From NCBI RefSeq assembly GCF_018860565.1, contig NZ_JAHKPS010000022.1, forward strand, positions 829,787 to 893,786: a stretch of 64,000 nt of DNA, written 5' to 3'. Position numbers and translations under genes: made by a program. Position 1 is the stretch's first letter. Each line of letters starts with the position of its first letter. The stretch is from Winogradskyella psychrotolerans (GTDB lineage Bacteria; Bacteroidota; Bacteroidia; Flavobacteriales; Flavobacteriaceae). Shown piece after piece: positions 7,389-15,741 of this stretch. The notes beneath the pieces were generated by a model, which was given only the letters and a program-made list of their open reading frames with translations, was not told where the DNA came from and did not search any database.

Positions 7389-8246
7389 ATGCGAGTTTAT
7401 AACGATTTTGATTTAAAATTATATAATTCATATAGAGTAAACTCTAAATGCAGAACTGCTTATTTTCCAGAAAACGAAAATGATTTAGTTGAGTTATATA
7501 CATCAAATAAAGAGTATATTCTTTTAGGAAGTGGACATAATATCATTTTGTCAAAAGACTATTACAATGAGAACTTTATAATTTTTAATGGAAATTATGA
7601 TGCAGTTGAGGTTGATGTCCATAGCAATGTTATTAGTGCTGAAGCTGGTGCGACAATTTTAGAAGTTAGTGAGGCTGCCGAAAAGCATAGCTTAGCAGGC
7701 GTGGAGTTTTTTTATGATATCCCAAGTTCTGTTGGAGGTGCAGTAGTTATGAATGCAGGTACTAAGGAAGGGGAAACTAAAAATGTATTACAAAAAGTGC
7801 GTTACTTGGATTTAATAGATATGTGTATTAAAGAAAAAGTTAATGAAGAATTAGAGTTGGAGTATCGCAATAGTATCTTTCAAAAGCAAAAAGATAAAGT
7901 GATTTTGAAAGCTTGGTTTCAACTTAGTAGCGGAAATCAATCTAAAATCAGGAGAATAATGAATGAGTCTAAAGAGAGACGATGGTCTAAACAGCCTAGA
8001 GAATTTCCAAATAGTGGAAGTGTTTTTAAACGACCACCAGGATGTTTTGTTGGACCTATGATTGATGAATTAGGATTGAAAGGGTTTACTATAGGCGGTG
8101 CTCAAGTTTCAAAAAAGCATAGTGGATTTATTGTTAATGTTAATAATGCCAGTGGTTCAGATATAATTGAAATTATAAAACATACTCAAAGTAAAGTTAA
8201 GGAGAAATACAATATAGATTTAGAAATTGAACAACGTATTATATGA
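7389..8246 (+). CDS. murB: MurB paralogue (UDP-enolpyruvyl-sugar reductase)
   Basis: FAD-dependent reductase family that turns UDP-GlcNAc-enolpyruvate into UDP-N-acetylmuramate using NADPH. FAD-binding segments are present: LLGSGHNIIL (about residues 46-55) and IPSSVGGAVVMNAG (about 111-124). YRNSIF and NSGSVFKRP follow, with the likely proton-donor Ser at residue 211. The C-terminus has IGGAQVSKKHSGFIVN and LEIEQRII with candidate catalytic Glu 279/281. At 285 residues it resembles the short type II MurB rather than the longer E. coli type. The stop overlaps the next glycosyltransferase start (ATGA), so it is locked into the polysaccharide operon. With the MurA paralogue this implies synthesis of a lactyl-ether sugar for the polymer. 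Confidence 0.88.
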   Translation: MRVYNDFDLKLYNSYRVNSKCRTAYFPENENDLVELYTSNKEYILLGSGHNIILSKDYYNENFIIFNGNYDAVEVDVHSNVISAEAGATILEVSEAAEKHSLAGVEFFYDIPSSVGGAVVMNAGTKEGETKNVLQKVRYLDLIDMCIKEKVNEELELEYRNSIFQKQKDKVILKAWFQLSSGNQSKIRRIMNESKERRWSKQPREFPNSGSVFKRPPGCFVGPMIDELGLKGFTIGGAQVSKKHSGFIVNVNNASGSDIIEIIKHTQSKVKEKYNIDLEIEQRII

Positions 8247-9394
8247 CCATCGTTTATTTTATTACCACAGTTGGTCACGGAAAAGGTGGCCATTTTCATA
8301 GTTTAAATACCATTGCTAATGCAATAGGTGAAACTGAAAATGTACACGTGATTAATCTTGGTGTTAAACCTTCAGAAGTTTTAGATAAGACTAACTATGA
8401 GGTGTCATTTATCAATTTTAATGGTTATAATTTTATATCAGTTTTCTTTCGAATAAAAAAACTAATAAAAGAAATAAAGCCAAACGCCATACACGCTTTT
8501 GATGTAGAGTCGTTTGCGTTTAGTCGATTGTTTTCAAAACGAATTAATCAAGCTTCATTTTTAAATAAATGTGGAGGGCCAAACCCTAAGAAGTATTTTC
8601 CTGTATCTGATAATTTAGTACTTTTTAGTAAAGAAAATAAAGCTTATTTCGAAAGTAAGGAACGTTATAATCTTACAAAGCTTATACTAATCCCTAATCG
8701 AGTAAGACCTGTTAAGTTGGATAGCTCTAGGATTGAAGCATTTTATGCAAAACATGGTAAAGCTGACCTCTCTTTATTAAGAATTGCAAGGATAGGAAAG
8801 CATTATCATAAATCTATCAGTCAAGCTATTAATTTAGTTTCTTGGCTAAAAGCTAAAGGTTGTAATGTGCGGTTAATTGTAATTGGGACCATTCAAAGTG
8901 AGACCAATTACAATGCTATTGTAGAGGAAGTAAAGTCTAAAGGTTTAGAAAAAGATGTTATTATTGAAACTTCAGACGAGTTTACCTATAATGCAAGTGA
9001 GGTATTAGATGTGGGAGATGTTATTGTTGGAACGGGTCGTAATTTTATGGAAGCTTCAAGTTTGAATAAAATGTTATTAGTGCCCTATAAAGATACCGAT
9101 TATCCATTGCTAGTTGCAGATAACAATTTTGAGGCTATTTTTGCGACTAATTTTTCACCAAGAACGCAGGTTACTGATTTTAATGAGCAAGCCAACTTAG
9201 ATTCTATTTATAAGGCATTGAAAAGTAAAGAAGAAAGAACTTCAAAATTATGGTTTGAAGCTTATTTCAATGTTAAAAATGGAGTTGATTTGTATAAAAA
9301 GGTATATTTAAATCAAGACGTGCTTAAAAACTCAAATCTTATAGATACTTTCGCAAATATATTATACGCGATTAAAACATTTGTTTTAAAATAG
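8243..9394 (+). CDS. Glycosyltransferase, GT-B fold (GT4-like)
   Basis: 383-residue cytoplasmic protein with an N-terminal glycine/histidine-rich loop (VGHGKGGHFHSLN, about residues 10-22) typical of acceptor-binding halves of GT-B enzymes. Its C-terminal Rossmann-like half starts near RIARIGKHYHKS and includes VRLIVIGT. The classic E-x7-E of GT4 is not obvious; the region around GTGRNFMEASSLNKMLLVP occupies that place. It overlaps murB by 4 bases and precedes an ATP-grasp gene by 10 bases. It probably adds one sugar of the repeat unit. Its position right behind murB makes the lactyl sugar a plausible donor, which is inference. Confidence 0.75.
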   Translation: MTIVYFITTVGHGKGGHFHSLNTIANAIGETENVHVINLGVKPSEVLDKTNYEVSFINFNGYNFISVFFRIKKLIKEIKPNAIHAFDVESFAFSRLFSKRINQASFLNKCGGPNPKKYFPVSDNLVLFSKENKAYFESKERYNLTKLILIPNRVRPVKLDSSRIEAFYAKHGKADLSLLRIARIGKHYHKSISQAINLVSWLKAKGCNVRLIVIGTIQSETNYNAIVEEVKSKGLEKDVIIETSDEFTYNASEVLDVGDVIVGTGRNFMEASSLNKMLLVPYKDTDYPLLVADNNFEAIFATNFSPRTQVTDFNEQANLDSIYKALKSKEERTSKLWFEAYFNVKNGVDLYKKVYLNQDVLKNSNLIDTFANILYAIKTFVLK

Positions 9395-9404
9395 TTGCAA
9401 CAGA

Positions 9405-10430
9405 ATGAAGTTTACATATTATAAATATAGAACCAAGATTAATATTATTAAGAAAGATTTAAAGGATAAATTCCCCATAGGTTTTTCTAAGAAAATAGGA
9501 CTATGGAGAAAAGGGTTTTTAGCTGAAAAATATACGCTTTATCAACTCGATAAAAACAACTACAAAGATTATTTAAGCGATTACCATGCAGCGATGGCAA
9601 GGTGGATTAATGAACCATTCAATGAATTGTTAACTAATAAGTTAATCTTTTCTGAGTATGTTGGTAAATATATTCAAGTGCCAAAAACCTTTGGTATTAT
9701 AGTAAGTGGACAGTTTTATTCTAACGATAGCAGATCAATTGAAGATCTTATTAATCAATTTGAAATTTTTGTTGTAAAAATCATCTCTGGTGGTGGAGGT
9801 AAAGGAGTTTATATTATTAAAAAAGAAAGTGATAATCAGTTTTTAGTTAACAATACTAAAACATACAGTTCGAAGGAATTACTCGCTTTTTTTAAAACCT
9901 TAAACAATTATATTTTTACTGATTATATAGAACCAAGTGAATTTTCAAAATCACTTAATGCGACTTCCGTAAATACCATGCGTATTATAACACTAATTGA
10001 TCCAGAAACAAATAAAGCATTTATAGCAAGAGCCGTTCAACGTATAGGAGTAGCAGCATCTGCGCCACAAGATAATTTTACAAAAGGAGGTTTAAGTGCT
10101 TCAATTAATCTAGAAACAGGTCAATTAAGTGACTGTACAAGGCACCCTAAAGCTAAAGAGCATAAAAGATATACGCATCATCCAGATACTAACGTTAAAA
10201 TTGAAGGGACTATTATACCGGATTGGTCTTCTATAAAAACAGAGATCCTAGATGCTGCTAATAGTTTACCGATGTTAAAATGTGTAGGGTGGGATTTTGT
10301 GCTAAGTACTAAAGGTTTAGTCGCTATTGAAGGTAATCATCATCCAGATCCAGATGTTTTGCAAGGACATGAGCCGTTATTAACAGACGAGCGAATAAAA
10401 GCATTTTACAAATTTCATAAAATCCTATAA
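9405..10430 (+). CDS. Sugar-transfer-associated ATP-grasp protein
   Basis: 341-residue cytoplasmic protein of the ATP-grasp superfamily, most like the sugar-transfer-associated type (ATPgrasp_ST). The nucleotide-binding glycine loop is VKIISGGGGKGVYII at about residues 125-139. Further on come VNTMRIITL (about 191-199), a FTKGGLSASI segment, and the metal-binding end GWDFVLSTKGLVAIEGNHHPDPDV (quoted residues in two parts: GWDFV and EGNHHPDPDV near 309). ATP-grasp enzymes activate a carboxylate as acyl phosphate and join it to an amine or thiol. Between MurB/glycosyltransferase and the asparagine-synthetase gene, it may ligate an amino acid to a sugar carboxylate. Confidence 0.82.
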   Translation: MKFTYYKYRTKINIIKKDLKDKFPIGFSKKIGLWRKGFLAEKYTLYQLDKNNYKDYLSDYHAAMARWINEPFNELLTNKLIFSEYVGKYIQVPKTFGIIVSGQFYSNDSRSIEDLINQFEIFVVKIISGGGGKGVYIIKKESDNQFLVNNTKTYSSKELLAFFKTLNNYIFTDYIEPSEFSKSLNATSVNTMRIITLIDPETNKAFIARAVQRIGVAASAPQDNFTKGGLSASINLETGQLSDCTRHPKAKEHKRYTHHPDTNVKIEGTIIPDWSSIKTEILDAANSLPMLKCVGWDFVLSTKGLVAIEGNHHPDPDVLQGHEPLLTDERIKAFYKFHKIL

Positions 10431-10433
10431 TTT

Positions 10434-12359
10434 ATGTGTGGCTTTACAGGCTTTATCAATTTACATAATCAACCATTAAAAAGTCATGTGTTAAAACAGA
10501 TGACAGATATACAGGCGCATAGAGGTCCTGATGATCAAGGTATGGTTGGTTTTTCGTTGTTCAAGGATCAAAAAATCAATGTGATTGATAATGAAACAGC
10601 AGAGTTTAGTCATCTAAATGCAGGTATTGGTTTTAATAGACTATCTATTTTAGACCTTTCTAAAAAAGGCCATCAACCAATGATTTCTGGTTGCGGCAAT
10701 TATATTTTGGCATATAATGGTGAAACTTACAATGCATTATCCTTTAGAGATGAATTAATAGCCAAAGGACACCCTATTCAAAGCCATACAGACTCTGAAG
10801 TTATACTCTATTTGTACATAGAATATGGTATAGATAAGACCTTAGAGTTGCTCAATGGCATGTTTGCTTTCATTATAGTAGATTTAAAATTAAGAAAAAG
10901 CTTTATCGTTAGAGATCAATTGGGTATTAAGCCAATGTATATCTATAAGACGCCAAATGTTTTAATGTTTTCATCTGAAATAAAATCATTTACTAAACAT
11001 CCAGATTTTAAAGCAGAACTGAATTCTAATCATCTCGATGAATATTTATTGTTCAGATATTGCGCTCACGACAGAACGTTATATAAAGACGTGAAGCAAG
11101 TACCTCCAGGACATTATTACGAAATTACTGAAGACAAAATTGAAGTTAAGGAATATTGGTCTTATAAAATGGTTGATAAAGAGGAGCTTTTAAATCCTAA
11201 GGATGCATTAGAAAAATTAAACCAAACATTTAAAGAAAGTATTAAATCACAGTTAATGAGCGATGTTCTTGTGGGTTGTCAGTTGTCTGGAGGCATTGAT
11301 TCTTCTTTAGTGACCACGTATGCGCGTGAGTTTTTTAACGCTAATATGGATACGTTTTCCATTGTATTTTCAGACGAAAAATATTCCGAAGAAGAGTTTA
11401 TTACTTACGTTACAAATCACACTAATTCAGATTCACATAGATATCAATATTCTAACGAATACGCTTTTGAGAATTTTTACAAGGCCACTTGGCACCTAGA
11501 TCAACCTATTAGTATTCCTAATACCTTAGGTATAAAACGCCTTGCAGAACGAGCTAGAGAGAATGTAACGGTGCTTTTAAGTGGAGAAGGTGCAGACGAG
11601 TTATTTGGAGGCTACTCTAGATATCATGATTTGTCATGTAGATATAATATGAATCTTAAAGGCTATTCTAAAGTTCCTGTTATTGGTAATAGAATAAAAA
11701 GCAAGTATAACTTAGAACAAACACCTGAAGATTTCTTTGTAATGAGTAGTTCAGCTTTAAGTATGAGTGATTTTAATAAATTTAGTATCGCTAATGATAT
11801 TGAAACGGTTGTGAGTCAGCGCAAAGAACTATTTCCTTCGCAAGGCGACTTAATAAAAAGAGCCTCAGTATACGATCTAAAAACCTATATGGTAGATTTG
11901 TTAAACAGACAAGATAAAATGACCATGGCGCATTCTGTAGAAAACAGAGTACCATTTTTGGATAAAAACATGGTGGAACTTGTAATGAAGTTACCGACAG
12001 AATTATTAGTTAAAAAATGTAATGACGTTAGACATTTAAACAAGCCAAACACCTACACTAAACACATACTGAAGGAACTTGCTGTAAAACGATTTAATAA
12101 AAATTTTGTTTACCGAGAAAAAAGCGGATTTCCGTTGCCAGTAAAAGACTTATTTTTGAAAACAGGGATGAATCAGCTTATTGAAGACCAATTACTGCCA
12201 GGTATAAAAAACAGAGGTGTTTTTGATCATAACGAAGTTTATAAAATATGGAATAAAAAGAACGGGGAGTTTTCTAAAAGTGACCTTAAGAATTTATGGA
12301 TGTTTTTTGCTTTCGAAACTTGGGCACAAACATTTTTAGACGGTATATATAATGGTTAA
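10434..12359 (+). CDS. asnB: Asparagine synthetase-type glutamine amidotransferase
   Basis: 641 residues in two domains. The N-terminal glutaminase domain has the nucleophile Cys2 (MCGFTGF), then RGPDDQG, NRLSILDL and YNGETYNA. The C-terminal ATP-pyrophosphatase domain has LSGGIDSSL at about residues 283-291, LSGEGADELFGGYSRY and DKMTMAHSVENRVPFLD. It activates a carboxylate with ATP and transfers ammonia from glutamine. In polysaccharide loci such proteins often amidate uronic or other acidic sugars rather than make free asparagine. Here a lactyl carboxyl from MurA/MurB is a candidate target. It lies 3 bases after the ATP-grasp gene, and its last 8 bases overlap the CapA-like gene, which argues for coupled function. 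Confidence 0.88.
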   Translation: MCGFTGFINLHNQPLKSHVLKQMTDIQAHRGPDDQGMVGFSLFKDQKINVIDNETAEFSHLNAGIGFNRLSILDLSKKGHQPMISGCGNYILAYNGETYNALSFRDELIAKGHPIQSHTDSEVILYLYIEYGIDKTLELLNGMFAFIIVDLKLRKSFIVRDQLGIKPMYIYKTPNVLMFSSEIKSFTKHPDFKAELNSNHLDEYLLFRYCAHDRTLYKDVKQVPPGHYYEITEDKIEVKEYWSYKMVDKEELLNPKDALEKLNQTFKESIKSQLMSDVLVGCQLSGGIDSSLVTTYAREFFNANMDTFSIVFSDEKYSEEEFITYVTNHTNSDSHRYQYSNEYAFENFYKATWHLDQPISIPNTLGIKRLAERARENVTVLLSGEGADELFGGYSRYHDLSCRYNMNLKGYSKVPVIGNRIKSKYNLEQTPEDFFVMSSSALSMSDFNKFSIANDIETVVSQRKELFPSQGDLIKRASVYDLKTYMVDLLNRQDKMTMAHSVENRVPFLDKNMVELVMKLPTELLVKKCNDVRHLNKPNTYTKHILKELAVKRFNKNFVYREKSGFPLPVKDLFLKTGMNQLIEDQLLPGIKNRGVFDHNEVYKIWNKKNGEFSKSDLKNLWMFFAFETWAQTFLDGIYNG

Positions 12360-13491
12360 ACTTATTATTGGAGGAGACATCTGTGCAACTAAAAGAGACG
12401 AAAAGACTTTTTTAGAAGGAGATGCTCGGCAATTATTTACCGATGTGTTACCAGAAATTCAAGCTGCAGATTTTGCGATTGCTAATCTGGAAACTCCTTT
12501 AATAAATGCGCAAACACCAATTAAAAAAAGTGGTGCTGTTTTTGGGAATTCTCCTAAAATGTTAAATGCTATAAAACAAAGTGGTATTACTTATTTAAAT
12601 TTAGCAAATAACCACATTTTAGATCATGGTGAAAAAGGACTAAAAAGCACATTAGAAGCTCTAAAGGAAAATCAATTTGATTTTTCTGGGGCAGGTGAAA
12701 CATTAAAAGATGCTTCTGAACCATTTAGAGCAACTATAAAAGAAAAAAATATAACTGTGCTTAGTTATGCTGAAAACGAATTTTCTATAGCAGAAAATGG
12801 TCAGCCTGGTGCAAATCCAGTAGATGTTATAGATTTTGTAACAAGGATAAAAGCTCTTAAAGATTCAAGTGATTTTATAATTTTATTATATCATGGAGGT
12901 AAAGAAAATTATAATTTACCTTCACCAAAACAGCAGAAACTATGTCGCTTCTTTATAGATCAGGGTGTTAATATGGTGGTTTGCCAACATTCGCATACAG
13001 CTGGAGTTTACGAGACATATAATCAAGGAAATATCTATTACGGTCAAGGTAATTTTATCTTTGATGCCTATCCGCTAAAAAGAGATTGGCTATACAAAGG
13101 TTATTTGATAGAAGTAGTGTTACATGATGATAATACAACAGATATAAAACTTATCCCATACCTGCACAAAAGCTTTCTAAAAGATGAAATTGGCATAAGA
13201 AAAATGACAACCGAAGAAGCAAAACCTTTTATGAATCATATTGATGAAGCTTCTCAAAAGATGATTAAAAACCCTAATTATATTCAAGAAGAATGGCTTA
13301 AATTATCAAAGTCACTAGAGAATACCTATTTTAGTATTTTAAATGGTAATGGTAAGGTGATGCGTAAGTTAAATGAAAAATTCTCGTGGTTAAAATTGAT
13401 ATATAAAAACGATAGAAAATTGGTATTAAAGAATATTGTGACTTGCGAAACGCATCGAGAAATTGTTGAAACTATTTTAAAAGATAAATAG
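12352..13491 (+). CDS. CapA/PgsA-like metallophosphatase-fold protein
   Basis: 379 residues of the CapA family, known from poly-gamma-glutamate capsule synthesis and related to calcineurin-like phosphoesterases. Candidate metal-ligand motifs are all present: GGD at the N-terminus (residues 6-8), ANLETPL (about 46-52), NLANNHILDHG (about 83-93), LYHGGKENY (about 180-188) and CQHSHTAG (about 213-220). There is no signal peptide or membrane helix, unlike B. subtilis PgsA, so it is probably cytoplasmic. It overlaps asnB by 8 bases and ends 1 base before a second ATP-grasp gene. Its partners suggest a role in attaching or processing amino-acid substituents; the reaction is unknown. Confidence 0.85.
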   Translation: MVKLIIGGDICATKRDEKTFLEGDARQLFTDVLPEIQAADFAIANLETPLINAQTPIKKSGAVFGNSPKMLNAIKQSGITYLNLANNHILDHGEKGLKSTLEALKENQFDFSGAGETLKDASEPFRATIKEKNITVLSYAENEFSIAENGQPGANPVDVIDFVTRIKALKDSSDFIILLYHGGKENYNLPSPKQQKLCRFFIDQGVNMVVCQHSHTAGVYETYNQGNIYYGQGNFIFDAYPLKRDWLYKGYLIEVVLHDDNTTDIKLIPYLHKSFLKDEIGIRKMTTEEAKPFMNHIDEASQKMIKNPNYIQEEWLKLSKSLENTYFSILNGNGKVMRKLNEKFSWLKLIYKNDRKLVLKNIVTCETHREIVETILKDK

Positions 13492-13492
13492 T

Positions 13493-14581
13493 ATGAAGGA
13501 CAAATTCATTTTAGCAATTAAAAAATTTGTGTACTATCATTTTAACGTCTTTGATTATAGAGGCAAAAAGGCTATTGAGTCTGTCTATGAAATCACAAAA
13601 CAAGAAGAGCAAACCTTCGAGAATTCTAAATATACAGTTGGAATTCTTAAAGAAAATTGGCATCTTCATAGTAACTATATTAGAGCGTTCCAAGAATTAA
13701 ATATATCGTATAGAGTTATAGATTTCTTTTCTAAAGATTGGTTAGATGATTTAAAATTAAAACCTATTGATTTTTTAATTGCAAGACCTTCTGTACAGTA
13801 TACACCTTGGAAAGATATGTTTGATAACCGTTTAAAGTTGTTAAACGATAGTATCAATATTCCCGTATTTCCTAATTATAACGAATTGTGGATTTGGGAA
13901 AGCAAATTAAGAACTTTAGATTGGTTAAAAGTTAATAACCTTCCACATCCAACATCGCTTATTTTTTACGATTTCGAAGAACTTATTCAATATTCTAAAA
14001 CGTGTAAATACCCAATTGTGTATAAGGCAAGTAGTGGTTCTGGTGCTTCAGGAGTAAAGATTTTAAACAATCCTTCACAGTTAAAAAGTGTTGCAAAAAA
14101 AGTCTTTAATTCTGGTATCAGAAGTTATAGAAAACACAAATTAGATAAAGAGCATGGCTCTGTTATTTTACAAGGGTATTTAGAGGATGTAAAAGAGTGG
14201 AGAATTATTAGAATAGGGGATTATTATTTTGGGTTCGAGAAGCTTAAAAACGGTCAGTTTCATAGTGGTTCTCAGAATTTTGGTTATGGAATGCCACCAC
14301 AAGAATGTCTAAATCTTGTAAAGCTTGTAACAGATACATTTAATTTTAAGTATGTAGATATAGATATTTTTGTAACGCAACAAGGAGAGTTTCTTATTAA
14401 TGAAATTCAGCCTTACTTTGGGCAAAAAGATGATAGAGAGTTATTGCAAATCGAAGGAGAGTCTGGACGATTATCATTTAATATAATAACTAAAACTTGG
14501 GATTTTGAAAAGGGTGAGTTTTGTAAAAACAATTTATGTAACCTAAGAGTTTTAGAAATGATTAAAACACTTACAAATTGA
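13493..14581 (+). CDS. RimK/glutathione-synthetase-like ATP-grasp ligase
   Basis: 362-residue cytoplasmic protein. The glycine-rich ATP loop YKASSGSGASGVKIL lies near residues 178-192. The acidic metal-binding strand is VDIDIF (about 287-292), followed by FLINEIQPYFGQ (about 300-311) with the typical N-E-x-Q. The preceding part holds an RPS motif and an N-terminal Rossmann-like region. It joins a carboxylate to an amine by an acyl-phosphate route; the natural pair is not predictable. It is the second ATP-grasp enzyme of the cluster and differs clearly from the first, so two different amide bonds may be made. The stop overlaps the Wzy start (TTGA). Confidence 0.82.
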   Translation: MKDKFILAIKKFVYYHFNVFDYRGKKAIESVYEITKQEEQTFENSKYTVGILKENWHLHSNYIRAFQELNISYRVIDFFSKDWLDDLKLKPIDFLIARPSVQYTPWKDMFDNRLKLLNDSINIPVFPNYNELWIWESKLRTLDWLKVNNLPHPTSLIFYDFEELIQYSKTCKYPIVYKASSGSGASGVKILNNPSQLKSVAKKVFNSGIRSYRKHKLDKEHGSVILQGYLEDVKEWRIIRIGDYYFGFEKLKNGQFHSGSQNFGYGMPPQECLNLVKLVTDTFNFKYVDIDIFVTQQGEFLINEIQPYFGQKDDRELLQIEGESGRLSFNIITKTWDFEKGEFCKNNLCNLRVLEMIKTLTN

Positions 14582-15741
14582 AGTTACTAATATTTCTAAT
14601 TAAATGGGGATTTCCTCTACTTCTAATTACTGATTTGAGCTCTGACTTGTTTCAAAGTACTTTAATATTAAATGTTTCTAGGACTTTAAGATTGATAATC
14701 TTAATCCTGATCATAAAAGAGAATATTACAAACTTTAATATTATAAGAAAGTTTTACTTTTTCAAGTATTTCATGTGGTTTGCAGTTATTTTATTTTTAT
14801 ACTTATTTACTGATCAAGATGTTTTTGAAGCTTTTTGGATATATTCAAAAATGTTATATTGGATATTAGGAATAAATGTTTTGTATGTATATGCTTTTAA
14901 GAACCTTTTAACTCTTAATGATTTTATTGGTGTTGTTAAAAAAGTAGTTGTTGTAGCTTTTGTGTTTACAGTACTTTACTACTTGACGGGTGCAATAAAA
15001 GATGATTATAATATTGCTGCATATTTAGTTTTGTTTCTTTTTCCAGTAATTTTATTAAGCACAGAAGGTTATAGTAAAAATAAATTTTTCATAATGCTTT
15101 CAGCATTAGCGATTCTAATAACTTTGAAAAGAGGAGCTATGTTAGCTTTTGTATTAGGGAATTTAATTTATTATTTAGGTAATTTAAAAAATGATTTTAG
15201 TCTTAAAAAGTTAGCAACAGGAGTGCTTATTTTTATAACAATAAGTTTTGCTGGATTATACATTCTTGAAAGTCAGAAAGATTCAATTGCAGATCGTTTT
15301 AGTGAAGAGCAATTTGATCCTAATAATGAAAAAGCAGGTTCAGGTCGTGTAGGAACATATACTAAATTGTTTGAAACATGGTATAATTCAGATAATCTGA
15401 TTTTTGGCTTTGGAAATCAAGAAGATTCCAGACGTAAAGTAGGTCGGAGAATACATGCTCATAGTGATGTGTTTGGATTTCTCTATAATCATGGTGTAAT
15501 AGGCATTTTATTAATATTAATTTTATATATAAAAGTGATAAAATTTTATTTTTCATTTAGAAAGTATGACAAGGAAAATTCCTCTATAATTTTATCATTA
15601 TTTATTATACTCGTACTAGTAAATTTCTATTCAGGAATGTTTAGAACGACCGATGCAATATACTTTTTCGCCTTATTACCTTATTTACAATTAAGAAGAG
15701 ATGCCATTAAACAAAGTTTTTATATTAACCAATCCGCTTAA
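14578..15741 (+). CDS. Wzy-type polysaccharide polymerase (O-antigen ligase family)
   Basis: 387-residue membrane protein with about 10 hydrophobic helices. A periplasmic loop holds the family-type pattern SGRVGTY...FGFGNQ...AHSDVFGFLYNHGVIG (about residues 257-310), like the Wzy_C/O-antigen ligase domain. The single copy, next to Wzx and Wzc, fits the block polymerase of the repeat unit. The TTG start overlaps the preceding stop by 4 bases. The gene end overlaps the next glycosyltransferase by 41 bases. Confidence 0.82.
   Translation: MKLLIFLIKWGFPLLLITDLSSDLFQSTLILNVSRTLRLIILILIIKENITNFNIIRKFYFFKYFMWFAVILFLYLFTDQDVFEAFWIYSKMLYWILGINVLYVYAFKNLLTLNDFIGVVKKVVVVAFVFTVLYYLTGAIKDDYNIAAYLVLFLFPVILLSTEGYSKNKFFIMLSALAILITLKRGAMLAFVLGNLIYYLGNLKNDFSLKKLATGVLIFITISFAGLYILESQKDSIADRFSEEQFDPNNEKAGSGRVGTYTKLFETWYNSDNLIFGFGNQEDSRRKVGRRIHAHSDVFGFLYNHGVIGILLILILYIKVIKFYFSFRKYDKENSSIILSLFIILVLVNFYSGMFRTTDAIYFFALLPYLQLRRDAIKQSFYINQSA

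Noticed and set aside
4841-8246. MurA and MurB genes as ordinary housekeeping peptidoglycan genes
   Set aside because: They flank a Wzx flippase, overlap a glycosyltransferase gene, are shorter than usual, and no other cell-wall genes lie nearby. Final proof needs the rest of the genome.
10434-12359. Asparagine synthetase gene as part of free asparagine synthesis
   Set aside because: The 8-base overlap with the CapA-like gene and 3-base gap to an ATP-grasp gene inside a polysaccharide operon make a polymer-related amidation more likely, though not proven.
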